A DNA stretch of 64,000 bases from NCBI RefSeq assembly GCF_030272615.1, contig NC_081414.1, forward strand, positions 662,978,438 through 663,042,437, given 5' to 3'. Below the pieces are notes generated by a model, which ran no database searches, was not told where the DNA came from, and was given only the letters and a program-made list of their open reading frames with translations. The DNA comes from Cryptomeria japonica (taxonomy: Eukaryota > Streptophyta > Pinopsida > Cupressales > Cupressaceae). Of this stretch, positions 22,483 through 36,007 are shown piece after piece; the first letter of the stretch is position 1; each line of letters opens with the position of its first letter. The position numbers and the translations under genes were made by a program.

Positions 22483-23817
22483 TGTAGCGTTGTAAATTGT
22501 ACACCCTTAATTTGGGTGGTACAATTCCACACTTAGGTTAGCACCTACCTTAGTCTATTGCATTTTGCATTTTAAATTCTCTTAAATATTTAATTAATTA
22601 ATTTAATTAAATCTAAAGTCCTCTTTTATCACTCCACACATCATAAAATTGGGCCCTTACCCTAAGTGTGCCCCTTTTATTTTATCCTTTTAATTAATTC
22701 ATTCATTAAATCCCTAATTAGGTCATATTTTGACCTTCAAGGACCGATTTTACATATCTAAACACCTTGAATTGTCACACCAAGATGGGATCTACTTTGT
22801 AATCACAATACCTTGCATCCCTAAAAGTTCAAAAAAATGTTGGTCAGACCAAAATGATTCACTCTATTCCCAAGTTTTTCTCCCAGAATATTAGGATCAT
22901 GTTTTGGCAATATTATAATGTTTAAATCTAGCTTCGTGTGAAAATATATTGATTCTAGGTCGGCCTAAAGGTGATTTCAATTATGAAATCCCTACATAAG
23001 GAATCCCTCTCAACTCATTTTGGATCTAAAACTCTAAGAAATAAATCTCTCCAAGAAATCAAGCATTCTTGGATCCGTTTCTAGAGATCGTCAAGGCTAC
23101 ATTTTCTTCATTAAACCATTGTGGAGCAAATTAAATCATTCATATGTAAGCATGTGTGTGTGATCAGGGTTTTTTCATGTCCATGCCATTTCATACAACA
23201 TATGTGATTACATTCAAGAAACAAAGCATCATTATCAGTCATTGCAGATCTAAGGTATATCTTTCCATTATTTATTTTAGTATTTGCAATATTTCAATCA
23301 AGGTTAATTCCTTAACCGAGGTTTGACTTAGTTAAACCCCTATTTCCAACCTATCTCCCTTTCTTTTTATGTGTAGGAAATAGGTACAAAGCTACTATCT
23401 TCAAAATCAATATTATTTTTAGAGACGAATCAACCCTTTTGGTGTGTGAAAAGTTGGGAGGACCAGAGTGAGGTGCTCCAATCCTAGTATTTTTGGAGCT
23501 TTTTTGGGGATCAACTCTAAATCTACTTATATTTTTCAGATCTAGGGGCATGCCTCAATCTGATGACTGTAGCTCACTATTTCTGTGTTTATACCTTCAT
23601 TTTCAGCACTTTACCCTTATTTTGACATCTTCAATAACTCAATTCAACTCAAGGGAAAGAAGAGGGTACATTCAAACCCCCTTGGAATTAGATCAGAATC
23701 TAGATCTAATAGGTTTAGATCTATCTAATTCCTATCATTCCCTAAAGTAACGGTCCTTAAGAAGAATTAGAGGTTTTACTACATTCAATGATGAAACCCC
23801 TAATTTTGACCATTACA
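22483..23817 (+). repeat. 3' LTR of a plus-strand Gypsy element, right end inferred
   Basis: It starts TGTAGCGTTGTAAATTGTACACC after a PPT and probably ends GACCATTACA at 23817, giving TGTA...TACA ends and a 1.3-kb LTR. No second copy is in the window, so the end is inferred only from the terminal dinucleotide and inverted-end symmetry. Confidence 0.5.
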
Positions 23818-24148
23818 TAATGGTTTGTCTACTTTCAAAGATTATTAAACACATGATACGATTTTACAGTACTGACATTTGGTTGTTGCAATAAATATAC
23901 AACTAGTGAGATATCACAAGAGACCTGCTAATAAAGAGTGGTGGATAATTTCTTAGAAGATCACAAGACGATTATAAATGCTTTGAAAAAAAGATAGGAT
24001 GCAAATGGTTTTTATCACCATTTGATCTATAGTTTTATTACTGTTTGATATATAGGTCCATGACCCACTTAGCTTAACTAAAAAAAATTGACTAATATTT
24101 TTTCCTTATTACATATTCTCAATTGTGTTTGATCCAATCCATACTTAG

Positions 24149-24312
24149 GTACATCTATCCAGAAGGGATAGGCATCCATCTAACTAGGATAGACATCTAA
24201 CCATACAGGTTAGGCATCTGTCCATACAGGATAGGGAGTTTCTCCAATTCAAGATAGGTATCTACCCAAATGGGGTAGGCATCTATTCATAAAGAATAGG
24301 AAGTCCTCTAGC
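24149..24312 (+). repeat. Minisatellite of about 23-26 bp, seven units
   Basis: Units around GGATAGGCATCTATCCATACA repeat with substitutions: AGGCATCCATC, AGACATCTAACC, AGGCATCTGTCC, AGGTATCTACCC, AGGCATCTATTC. Confidence 0.75.
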
Positions 24313-27300
24313 CAAAAACTTAGACTCATCAAGACCATCTGGGTCTCGAGTCACTCTCAAAAGACTACACTCCCCCACTAGGAGTGCATCGAGGTCACTG
24401 TCCTTAGGAGTATATAAAAATAATTATATAAAACAAGCTTGAGTTTTGCCTAGGAATTAAACCTAAACCCTCAGGAAGTCAAGTGAATCCATACGGGATT
24501 GTTTTTGAGTATACATTAAATTAATTTTAATCTTTAAATTAGTATTATTTGTACCCTTTGATTTGAAGGAATAAAGAGCTTCGAAAAACATCAACCCATC
24601 CTTAACCAAATCCTGATCCCCATCCCCGAATGCCTGAGTACTAGGGACAACTCCATCCCTAGACTACCTACATACCCATTTTTGACATGGGATCAAGACG
24701 TAAAGTATGTATTTCTTCTTTCTAACTATGGTTTAATGTAAACTATTTGGTGGGTACACAACCCTTTCTAGGGTCAATGTCCTAGACAGTTTCTCTGTGG
24801 TTGCTACCCATGATGGTAGCTCTAAAGAAAAAAGGCTCAAGGTGGCCCTCTTCTTGTGGCTTAAAACAACTAAGTCCTATTTCCTATCATATGCATCACC
24901 CTTGACCCATTATCATCCACCAAAATTAATCAAGATAAATAAATTCCAAAACATCACACACAACCAAACCCTAAAGTGGTTTTCTAAGGTTTAACTGAGC
25001 AGATGCAAATTCATTTTAAAACTTATTTTTAGATTATTGATCCAAGAGGGATTACCCACTCCTTGGATTTTAACTTCCAAATGACCCTTATTTCTCCCTG
25101 ATGATTTATAGGGACGATGTCACATATGTCATTTTTGCAACTTTATTAGGTGTTGAGTGTAGTAGTTCAACACAACGATATTACCCGTAAGCGTGACCCA
25201 GAAGCACCATAGATATCGAACACTGCTAAGGTTTTTGGTTTCAACTCCTCCTGTTTAGTTGTCTAACTAGGAACTATTAATTTATGAAACTTAAATAACA
25301 TTATACTAAAACAACTATGAAGATGAAATTATTTCATGCAAGGAATAATTGTTTCAATTTCATAAATCAAGATATAAATTTCACATAATTGAAAGGAACA
25401 TTTGTAGAGAAAAATAAACAAATTATCTACTTGGGAAATTAATATTATTTCTTGAAGAGGAAAGACTAATAATGAAATGTAACTTGCATGATAAACAAAC
25501 AATTATTCAACTCCTTGGAAAGTAACTTGCATGATAAACAAAAAAATGTTCAACTTCTTTAAATAAGAATTTTTTTAACTAAACATTAAATCATTTTGCA
25601 CAAATTGTTTTAAGGAGACTATGAATCTAAACAAATCTAATTGGAAGATAAATCCTTTTAAATTTTAATACTTAGCATCTAAATATGTACATACTAAACA
25701 CTCGACTAAATTATATATATATCATATTAAATAATTCAAAGAATAATGTTTCCACTTAGACAATAAATAATTTAAATAATTTGAAGGAACTAATATTTCA
25801 TTCAATAATAAGCAAAATGTTTGATTAATAATATTCTATTTCATATGTTATTTGATCTTTTAACTACAATTCATCGTCAACATATTACTTATAAATACCT
25901 CTGTATTCATTTATACCCCAAATATAAGGAGCATTTAAATAATTTAAATGTAAAGTCCTATTTAAATAATTAGAGTGCACATAATAAGGTTACAAGTAAA
26001 CTTTGCCAAACAATTTTCCAAATATAAAAAATAAATAAATTCTCTTTTTCTTTTATTTTTAATAAAAATTTCGAACACTTAAATTAAGATTATTCTTTTT
26101 AATGAATATAATTTAACAATTGATTTTAAAATTTATAGCTTTAATAGGGAAACTCAAATAAGATATTTTTAAAGCTGTTTAGATATCTTATTAATTATCA
26201 AAAAGGCGATTTTCAAAACAATTTTGTCCCTTATCTTTTAAATTTTAATCCTTGAGAAATTTAAATAATAAGTTGGGTTAAATCATTGGCTCAAAACTAT
26301 TGGTGTAAATTAGAACTTGTATATCTATATTTTAAAAATATAGGTAAATTTTGTCGAGAGATATCTTATAATAGAAGGGAATCTAACGATTGCTACTCGA
26401 TTTTATTGATTTTTCCCTTTTAAATATTATGACACTAGTCCACTATCATTTGAATGTAATAGTTTCATATAGTTGGAGACAAGTGGCGAGGGTTCTATTT
26501 TATTTGGAGTAATAAAATAACACCTCCATAAAAACCAAAAGATGACATATTTCATGCATTTACCCATCATTTGCATGTCAAATTGTTTCAAAATTGAATT
26601 TTTGTTTACAGACATTTTGATGTCATTGTAGATGCCTCTCAACATAATTAAGGGTGTTAATATCTATTTATAAAACAAGCAATTAATTTAATATAGTTAT
26701 GATAAAATTAATTTTATGCAAGAGAACATAACAACCAACCAAATAAATGGTAAATTTACTAATTAATTGATTTTTATTTATTTTATCAAATTTAATGTTT
26801 ATCAACAAATAGATTACTTAAAATTTGTCTTAAATAAAATTGTCTTACAAAGTAAATACTCCCATGAAATTAAATTTAAATATGAAGGAAATAATTTCCT
26901 TTTTATTTTAGTGAATACTGAAATTTAAACCAAACAAATTAAGTAAGCAATCTCAACCCTTAGATTAGATTTAATCTTAGCCCTTAGATGTAAAGTTCAC
27001 CCACAACCCTAAAATATTTATACTAATCCTAAAATTTATGGATTTTCTTTCATTTCATTGTTGTGGATCTTGTAGGGAAGAATGAAGGAAGAAGAATGCA
27101 TACAAAAGAGATCTACAAAATATATCATGCTTGTCTATGAGTTTGCTATCCTTTGCATCAATCAAATTCCTATTTTGTATAAAACCCTCTTAATCTGATA
27201 ATTTTTCCCACTCTTGTTTGCTGGTTAATGTATGCAAATTTATGTAGATTTTGAAAACCCTTTTTGCAAGGATTGGATGACTGATTTAGTGGCAGTTTTT

Positions 27301-27807
27301 TTTTCAATTTTAGTTATTCTATTTAAAATTTTTAAATAAAACTTTAAATCGATTTTTAATTTATTTTATTTTTTATATTTTCATATTAAACTATTTCTAT
27401 ATAAATAAAATGGTTTAGGCCATTTAATTTACTTACATAATAAAAAAAGACTATTTCTGGAACAATAGATTCAAAATTACCTTCATGGTTGTTAAGAGTT
27501 TTGACAAATTTAGTTGATATTAAACTATTTAGTACATTAGTATAGATGTATAATAGTTACTCATATCAATTCTAAATTAGACTATATATATTTAATTTAA
27601 CTTATTCTAACTGTGAAAGTGATTACTAGAAAAATATTTTCCATTGCTATAAGTAAATAAATTTGTTCGTTCAAACTTTCATGCAAAAATTAAGCTACTG
27701 GAGAACTAGATTTAAGGGAAAAAAAAGTTTAAACACCAAAATATAAAGATTCTAAAGAGTACATATTTTAAGGTAGTATTTCTCTTTGAGATTTACTTTC
27801 GATTTCC

Positions 27808-27975
27808 AATCAATAATTTATGAGTAATTATTTCTTACATGAAACTAGAAATCAATAATTTATGAGTAATTATTTCTTAAACTAATTAATTCATTAACTA
27901 AGTTTCTTTTCTGAACCCAAACATAAATATTTGTTAATTCATTAACTAAGTTTCTTTTCTAACCCACACATAAAT
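27808..27975 (+). repeat. Two nested short tandem duplications
   Basis: AATCAATAATTTATGAGTAATTATTTCTTA occurs twice (27808 and 27850 area). GTTAATTCATTAACTAAGTTTC followed by TTTTCT and an AACCCA-ACATAAAT tail is likewise duplicated just after it (27890-27975). They abut the poly(A) end of the LINE at 27981. Confidence 0.7.
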
Positions 27976-28630
27976 TTTTATTTTTTTTTTGAAAAAAGGT
28001 GGCAGTGCCACTTAATATATTTCTTTAAGCTGATTCAAAGAGCTCCTGGAGAAAAGAACCAAAAAGAAAAACTTTGATCCTTGCTCGATATTACATAGAA
28101 AGGTTGTGAAACTTAAATCCCTAATATGCCACAAAAGTACAATATATCTCATACTATCCAGAATACCAAATGCCACAAATCATCTCCAAGTGTCGAATGC
28201 TTCCTGAAGTATGTTGACCAAGATGAAGTCCAAACCAAAACATCATGAAAGTTGTACACATTTACATAGCAGTCCATAGTCTTCCTCGCTTCATAAATGC
28301 CCAAATCAACATCCATTCACATCATTCAGATACTGCACAACCATGGAACCCTGCAATTATAATACCTCACATACCAACTTTTTATCATTATGAAAACATC
28401 TGCATAACCATGTACAATATTATTCTGTGCCCATGTCCTCCAAAATTATTTTTCTAAGGATTGGAAAAAAATCAAGACCACAATTCATCCCCATCATATT
28501 AAGTTCTACCTTGGAACTTCCCATATTTGCCAAATGATCTACCACCCGGTTTCCTTCTGTATACACATGAAATAGTAAAATTTACAAATGTATCAATGAG
28601 TTGCCATACTTGTTCAAACAAATATCTTAT

Positions 28631-31600
28631 CTACCAATTGTCAATATTTCTCTTTATGCAAGCGTTGATAATAATAGTTGAGTCACCTTCAATGTGAATA
28701 TAAGAGATGTTCAATTTTTTAACTAGTAGAATGCCTTCAAGCAAAACATATGCCTCTGCATAATTGTTAGTAAGCAGTGGAATGGAAATAGATTTCAAAG
28801 CAAAAACATATCCTGTATGGTCCCTAATGCATACTCCTACTCTTGCATCACCCGGGTTCCCTTTAGAGGAGCCATCAAAATTCAATTTAAAATGTGTTGA
28901 ATTCAGAGGACACCATTTCACTTCATTTCTATCAATTTTAGTAATCCTCACTCTTGGAAAGCAAGGTGATATGGGAATAGAGATGCCCTTCCAATAATTA
29001 ATAACTTGACCATCCCAAGAAGTAAATTCCCTACTTGGATTGAACTGATTTGAAACATGAGCATTAACCAATTTTGATATTGATTTTTCAATGTAATTGA
29101 AAACATCAAAAAGAGGAGATGTCTGGTTTCTAAAAATATGCTTATTTATTTCCCACTAGATTGATCATACTACTATGGATGGGATCACTTTCCAAATGCA
29201 TGCAAAAAGAGAGGATGAGTATAAGACTGGCCAGGATTGGAACAAATCCCATACATTATTTGGAAGAGGGATACTAAAGGAAAGTTTAGAAAGCACAAAC
29301 ATCCAACAATTATGAGCAAAATCACATTGGAGGAGGAGATGATCTAACGTTTCATTATGCTCACCATAAAGTACATAGGCAAATGGAGGTGCAATGTTCA
29401 ATTTATCAAGTCTCTCACTGGTAAGTATTCTCTTGTGTAACCGCATTTTCTAAGTGGCAGATTGTATAAACTTTTAGGATTTTGTTATAGGTTTATTTTA
29501 TGAGTTGTGACCAGAGGTTTTCTTTCTAGGGTTCTTTCCTCTGATATGCTCTTTGAATCCTATGTAAAAATTAAAAAAATTAGATATTAATAAATTTTAG
29601 TGGAGTATTCCACTTTTATCAAAAAAATAAAAATAAAGTATTCTCTTGTGTAGAACAAGCCAGACAAACATCCCTGCCTTGGGAAGAATAATGTCGTTCC
29701 AACACAAGTTATAAGCTCTTTGTGAATATGATTGAATTGACATCTGATGAATTGCATTATACCCTTCCTTGATAGAGTACTTTCCATTCTTTGCAGGGCA
29801 CCATATTAATTTGTTTGAACCATTAGAGATAAAAATGATGCGGTTCTTGAGAATTAAAGAAAATTTTACCTTTTGAGCTGGGGAGATTGGGAGTGAAGCT
29901 AGATTCTTCCAAATGACATGATTTGAATGCTTCTCAAGATTATCTATGTAATCACAAAGGTAAGATCCCCATTGAGTAATAAATTTGGGGATTGCATTTA
30001 CTAGAGATTCCTAAAGATTAAGGGGGGGGAGACCACTCCATGAATCATGCCAGAAGTTGACATCTTTGCCATTATGTACTTGCCAAGATAAATATCTAGT
30101 AATCACATTCCTAGAAGCCATCATGAAGTTCCAAACTGTAGAGCTTGGTGGAGGATCAAGGATAGTAAAAATACATGATGGGGTAGGAGTATCTAAATAC
30201 TTTTCTTTCATAATTTTACACCACAAAGCATGTGGTTTTGCATAAATATTCCAAACCAACTTTCCCCCAAAGGCCTTGTTCCTTTTTGAAATATCGTGTA
30301 GACCAACCCCGACTGTAGATTTACTTGTAGTCATTTTGTTGAGAGATACAAGTGGGATCTTTTTATCTTTTGAAAGATTACCTTTCCAAATAAAATTTTG
30401 AATAATTTTCTTGATATGGGAAACAATAGATTTTGGGGCTTGAAGGACTGAAATGTAGTAGTTTGGGATTGTAGCCAAAACAGTTTTGACAAGAAGGATT
30501 TTGCTTGACAGAGATAACCATCTAGCTTTCCACACAGAAATTCTTCTTTTTAATCTGTCAATCACAAAATTCCAAAAAGAGGGTTTCCCTTCTCCCATAA
30601 AGAAAGGGATGCCCAAGTATGAAGATGGAAGAGAATCCATTGGAAAGCCCAATGTCTGGATAATGTTGTTAGACACCTTTTCAGAAGTATTAAATATGAA
30701 TAGTTTAGATTTCTTAACATTGATTTTCTTCCCAGATCCAGAAGTATATATGTCCAATATTTTCTTAATATGCCTTGTTTCTTGAATCTTGGAACAACCA
30801 AATAGAAGTGTATCATCTGCATATAAAGTGTGGGTGATAAAAATTGAAGTATTTGGGATGCATATCCCTTTCCAAAGACCTAGAGTCAGCTGTTTATTGA
30901 CCAATTTGCTAAAAGCTTCTGCCATGATAATGAAGAGAAAAGGTGATAGTGGGTCACCTTGTCTAACTCCTTGAGTGGATAAAAAAAAACCAGAAGGATT
31001 ACCATTAATAACAACTGAGAAATGTGCACCAGAGAGACAATTTTTGATCCATTCGCACCACTTATCCGAAAAGACAAACTTTATAAGCACTCTCAAAATA
31101 AAAGACCAACATACTTTATCATATGCTTTCAACATGTATAATTTAGCTATGAAAGTAGGGGACTGTGAAGAGTTAATTGAGTCCAAAGCTTCATGGGCCA
31201 CAAGCGCACCTTCTGATGTTTCCCTACCAGGAACAAAACCTCCTTGTTGAGGAGATATTACTTTAGGTATCAAGGATTTTAATCGGAGATAAATAGCTTT
31301 TGTGAAGATCTTATAAATTATATTACACAAGGAGATAGGTCTAAAGTCTGCAAAAGATTGAGGGTTGTTGTATTTCAGGATAAGAGCAATATGGGTTAAA
31401 TTGAAGTTCTTGAGTATAAAAGCTTTTTGTCTTGACTCCTCTAAAGCCATTAAAAGATCAAAACTTAAAACGTCCCAACACTTTTGAAAGAATAGCATGG
31501 TGAAACCGTCATGACCTAGAGACTTGTAAGGAGCCATCAAAACTACCACCTCTTGAAGTTCAGAAAGAGAGAAAGGTTGCATCAGATAATCATTAGCATG

Positions 31601-32861
31601 TTGTGAAATTAGACAAGGGATGGAATCTAGCAATACCTTGACACTGGAATCCTTAGGAACAAAAGGAGGATAAGGAGCAAGAAGATTTTTAAAGAAGAGT
31701 TCACCCTCTTCCCTAATTTCTTGTTCATTAGTTAATTTATCCTTGAAGAAGAGGCATTTATAGAAAAGATAGTAGATGCAACTTGCTTAATATTTGCATA
31801 TGCCTGAAAGAACTTAGTATTTTTATCCCCATCTTTTAGCCATAACTCCCTTGATTTTTGTCTCCAATACTCCTCCTCTCTAGAGCACAATTCTTCCCAG
31901 TATCTTTGTAAATGCTTCTTCCTTGAGAAGGTTTTAGGGTTAATCCCATTAGAAAAGATAAGTTTGTTGATGTCCTTTAATTCCTTCTCTACATTTGATT
32001 TCTCTGTAAAGATGTTTTTGAATACTTCCCTATTCCAGACTTTGATATTTGCTTTTACAAACTGCATTTTCATGTAAAGTTGAAACATTTTGTTCCCCCC
32101 TATAGAAGGGGGCACTTACCCACCATTGACGAAGCAGAGCATGAAATTGTGGGTGTCGAAACCACATTATTTCAAATTTAAAAGAAAGTCTATGATGAGA
32201 AGTTTCATGTTTATCCAAGCATAATGAAATAGGAAAATGGTTAGATCCAAAGAATGATAGAATATTAGAGCTGAAGTATATTTCTGAAGGATTCATTTAT
32301 GTGAAGTGAGAAATCTGTCCAATCTACTTTCTATTTGAAGAGAAGTTCTCTGGTTTGTCCATGTAAATATCCAAAGTCATCAATCACCTTAGAAGTAGTA
32401 GGGTTGCCTCCCTGTTTCTCATCCTTAGATAAAATGACATTAAAATCACCTCCTAAGATGATTTTCTGAGCTCCTTGTTGATGGATTTGGTAAGATAAGG
32501 TATTCTAAAGAGCATGTTTCTCATGGGGAGCTGTTGGACCATAAATATTAAAGAGAAGAAAGGATAGATCAATTTTTTTAATAAGAATAAGATGCCAATT
32601 TGTCCCTTGGTTTAAGGGTTTTGCTTTGATTGTCTTGGGATTCCACAATGTCAGAATAACATCGGAAGCCGCTACTACAGGAACATGTATGAAATCCCAT
32701 AGAGTCCATTTTTTAAAAATCTTTTGAGAGGCTTCATCAAAGAGCTTTGCTTCTTGCAATTAAATGATGTCTGCTTGGGAGGAACCCAATTGGTGCTTGA
32801 TCCATCCCCTCTTGTCAGAGGCATTCAAACCTCTGCTGACGTTCCAAGATATGATCCTCAT
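28631..32861 (-). pseudogene. LINE ORF2: endonuclease, reverse transcriptase, zinc knuckle, RNase H (broken)
   Basis: Met at 32861 starts MRIISWNVSRGL, the first motif of the apurinic-type endonuclease; GGDFNV follows near 32437-32460. RT is open for 540 codons (30011-31633). It shows FADFRPISLCN, FVPGRETSEG (about 31220), GVRQGDPLSPFLF (about 30960) and the catalytic LYADDTLLF (about 30815). Then come the zf-RVT region (LLQCDFAHNCW, about 29330) and RNase H with LNFDGSSKGNPG (about 28870), NNYAEA and EGDS (about 28690), keeping D-E-D residues. Stops and frameshifts break the endonuclease and the linker regions. It would nick target DNA and copy LINE RNA onto it. In RT the conserved FRPISL and YADD motifs are intact, while some other core residues (for example Leu-Met for Asp-Phe-Ser before KAYD) are changed. 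Confidence 0.88.
29440..29635 (+). mobile_element. Short LINE 3' tail inserted inside the older LINE (plus strand)
   Basis: 196 bases flanked by identical 17-bp copies of AAGTATTCTCTTGTGTA (29423-29439 and 29636-29652). It ends AAAAAAATAAAAATA and carries the LINE stem-loop AGTGGAGTATTCCACT just before it. Removing it and one TSD copy restores the host LINE frame across VLHKRILTSERL. It is a severely 5'-truncated, target-primed insertion in the opposite orientation to its host. Confidence 0.93.
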
Positions 32862-32948
32862 TGCACCCGAGAAGAACAACATGTTCTTCTCATTCTTGGT
32901 TGGGGTGAAAACCTGTCTACCATTGTAGAGTGGATACCAGCTGCAATC

Positions 32949-34057
32949 TAAATATTAATTACCCCTTTTCCCTTGTTTATAACTAATTAAATTATAAGTT
33001 TTAGTGAAAATAGTGAAACTAATTGACTAAAAAGTCAATTCAATTAATACTAATTATTTTGCATGTTCAATTTTAAACAATATGTTTTTGTAACTAAAGT
33101 CAATTGCAATAATAATATTTACTATACCAAACTTCAAAATATGATAACCTAACATTATTTCATTATTCTCATTTAGTATTAAATCTAGACACTTATAATT
33201 GATTAATATTTAATTTAATAATATTGGATGTGTTAAATTAATGGATTGATCTCTTCTTTCTTTTTTTTGAAAAATTTAATTTATCATTTAATTTCATATA
33301 TTTTTAATTCATAATTAAGATAAATGTTGTTTCCAATGAATTTAATTGAACTTTTACTGTTTCATTGAAAATCCACTTATCTGGTAATGCTCTCCTTTGT
33401 TGAAGATATTCAATCCCTTTGATTTCTTATTGACTTTTCTTCTTGCTCCCTTTCAAAAATCTTAACTTTTGTTTCAATTCTCAAGTAAAATTTCCTACAA
33501 AAATCTAGAAAGAGAAAGAGAAACTCCAAAAACAACATTTTGAAAAAAAATGTCTTCCAAAAACAAACCTTGTCCAATTCATACAACATTCTCTCAATTT
33601 ATAGATTTTGGAGTTGTAATATGATTTTTACCATCGCAATAATAATTTTTCAAATTAGGGGAGATTCTTCAATTAATATGCCAAAAATGAAATTGTAACT
33701 CCCTTCTTGCCAATTTATTTATTTCTTCCATTTTATCAAAAAAAAAATTCATAACTCCCTTGTCATAAAAATACAATGAATAGAGATATTCTTGTCATAG
33801 AATTAGTTTGTAACTCCCATGTCATGGCATTTTCTAAATTAAAATTCATTCCTTCCAAAATAAATAAATAAATATTGAAATTTCCATTTGTCATAGTGTT
33901 AATAATAAATTTCCTCTCTTCTATTATGTCATGTGTCTTGGCCTTCCCTTTTTCTCCCACACCATGCGCTTTAAAAAATAATATGCATTAAAATAAATAT
34001 AAATAAGTATTTTTCTATTCTTTAAACTATAAAATTAATTACTTGCATCTCTTTATT
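32949..34057. other. AT-rich DNA, no gene
   Basis: No domain, RNA gene or clear repeat boundary seen; several poly(A)/poly(T) tracts. Confidence 0.5.
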
Positions 34058-34248
34058 TTTTAATTTAAAAAAAAATAAAAGTGGAGAACCACTAAATTTT
34101 ATCAATATTTAAAATTTTTACAACCTGGTTCAAAGAGCACTAGTAGGAAAGAACCAGGTAAAGAAAACCTCTATTCTTGCTCATACATAATAAAGTCAGA
34201 TAAGAACAAGGATCAAAGAGAAATAACCAGCCAACCCAAGGATTCCCC
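34058..34248 (-). mobile_element. LINE 3' tail fragment with 17-bp TSD (minus strand)
   Basis: Flanked by ACTTGCATCTCTTTATT at 34041-34057 and 34249-34265. It begins with the poly(A) complement at left and includes the stem-loop AGTGGTTCTCCACT (minus strand) near 34080. It is 191 bases, a severely truncated copy of the same LINE family. Confidence 0.92.
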
Positions 34249-34265
34249 ACTTGCATCTCTTTATT

Positions 34266-34573
34266 ATTATAATGTGAAGAATATAAATATATTTATATAT
34301 ATGTATTTTTGGTTTCTTAGTAAAATTTAATTTATTAGTATATTTAACCAAGTTTATTATTTAATTTAATGCATTTATTAATTTTGAGTTTGTTTGATTT
34401 ATTGGTTAATTTTTAATTTATTACAAATATATAATTGATGAATTCCAACCTTACCCGAAATTAATCAAATAATTTTTTTGAATATTCTAACTAAGAGGGT
34501 TATGACATTTAATACATATTTATAATTCATTTATTGTGACCATTTTATACTTTCATAGATTCTAATTTTATGT
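34266..34573. other. AT-rich DNA, no gene
   Basis: Only A/T-rich sequence; no feature seen. Confidence 0.5.
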
Positions 34574-34850
34574 CCCCTTAAGCCATGTCCTAATTAGTTC
34601 TCGAATGATCCCCTTTTAAGACACATGTCCTAATTAGTTCTTGAATGGTCCCCTTTTAAGTCACATGTCCTAATTAGTTTGATCCCCTAAAGCCACAAGT
34701 CCTAATTAGGCCCATCCTCTTAAGCCATGTCCTAATTAGTTCAAATGATCACCTTTTAAGCCACATGTCCTAATTAGTTTGATCCGCTTAAGCCACATTA
34801 GTTAGGTCTATCCCCTTAAGCCATGTCCTAATTAGTTGAACATCCCCCTA
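34574..34850 (+). repeat. ~30-36 bp minisatellite, array A (about eight units)
   Basis: Units of CCTTAAGCCACATGTCCTAATTAG with spacers TTCTCGAATGATCC or TTTGATCC. The same unit forms array B at 36008-36690. Spacer differences make A the more divergent block. Confidence 0.85.
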
Positions 34851-34854
34851 GTTC

Positions 34855-34910
34855 ATATACGCGCATGTGTGTGTACACACATACATATATACATGTGTAT
34901 ACATATGTAC

Positions 34911-34948
<38 letters not shown>

Positions 34949-35003
34949 ATATATATATATATATACATATGTGTGTGTACATATATATATGTATGTATGT
35001 ATG

Positions 35004-35043
<40 letters not shown>

Positions 35044-35068
35044 GATATGTACATATATACATGTACAT

Positions 35069-35138
<70 letters not shown>

Positions 35139-35145
35139 GTATTAT
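34855..35145. repeat. Microsatellite cluster: (TG)n, (TA)n and (ATACAT)n
   Basis: Two (TG) runs (about 34916-34946 and 35010-35040), TA runs (34950-34966), GTAT repeats (34990-35005) and about 14 copies of ACATAT/CATATA (about 35050-35137). The long reading frames through it on both strands are repeat translation, not genes. Confidence 0.95.
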
Positions 35146-35519
35146 GCATGTATGTCTAACTATTTTTGTTGTAGGTGACAAATTAGTGACTTCATGAATT
35201 TAATTATTTATCAAAAATATTTATAAATTGGTAAGCATCATTTTTTTTGTTAAATGTTTAATTAATTTCTATTTTTAGTATGTATGTTTAATTCAATTCT
35301 AATTAACTCATTAAATTTATTACATGTAGGTCTCCTACAACCTAAATTTTTTTTCTCTATGGGGGTCTAATTTATAGATTTTTCAAGAACTTGATTGTCT
35401 CTATAGGGATCAATTTTAATGTTAAGTTTCCTAGATTTAAATTGAACTTTTTAATAATGTAGGTAAATTTTAAACATCGAGTTAGATATTTTGAAGATGT
35501 GGATCAAACTTTTAGATCT

Positions 35520-35915
35520 AGATATCATTTATTGCTTCATTTTTAATTTAATTTAAATGTGTATATATAAAATATAATACACATTTAAATGTACATTATT
35601 TATTGCTTCATTATAAATGCATGTGTATATATATAATTTAATTTATTGCTTCATATGTGTGCATTACTTATTGCTTCATTTATAACACATATGCGTATGT
35701 TTGTTTATGAGATTCATATGTACATGTATGTTATTTATTGTTTCATATTTGTACATTACTTATTGCTTCATTTATAATGTATGTGTATGCTATTTATTGC
35801 TTCATATGTGTACGTTACTTATTGATTCATTTATAACATGTATGTGTATGCTATTTATTGATTCATTTAAATAATAAATGCATGATGCATATGTTATTTA
35901 TTGCTTCACAAGTTA
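35520..35915 (+). repeat. Degenerate TTATTGCTTCAT repeat region
   Basis: At least eight copies of ATTTATTGCTTCATTTATAA or ATTTATTGCTTCATATGTGTAC at variable 30-70 base spacing. Related units continue at 36720-36834 and, beyond the LINE, at 39511-39660, so the LINE at 36835 landed inside this repeat. Confidence 0.75.
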
Positions 35916-36007
35916 TTCTAGTTCATGTTTGTAATTTTTAAATTAAAACTAATCTAGGCTCGAGACCCCTATTCCATTGGAATAAATAAGTGGGCTTGTA
36001 TATATGT

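Larger units (their letters stand above)
23818..27980. other. AT-rich intergenic DNA, no gene
   Basis: No domain-bearing ORF or RNA gene seen over 4.1 kb. It contains the tandem repeat at 24149-24312, a short duplication of GTAACTTGCATGATAAACAAA (25480 and 25521), and nested duplications at 27808-27975. Old, unrecognisable LTR or LINE pieces may be hidden here. Confidence 0.5.
27981..32948 (-). mobile_element. 5'-truncated L1-type LINE with RNase H, minus strand
   Basis: The poly(A) tail is at its left edge (T run from 27981). The 3' stem-loop AGTGGCACTGCCACC is at about 28000. ORF2 runs from 32861 to about 28630. Only about 90 bases lie upstream of ORF2, so ORF1 is missing and the copy is probably 5'-truncated near 32948. 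I could not find a convincing target duplication. The interior is interrupted by a smaller LINE tail at 29440-29635. Confidence 0.88.

Noticed and set aside
34828-35181. Long overlapping reading frames on both strands
   Set aside because: They are translations of (TG)n, (TA)n and (ATACAT)n microsatellites, rich in Tyr, Ile, Thr, His, Val and Cys.
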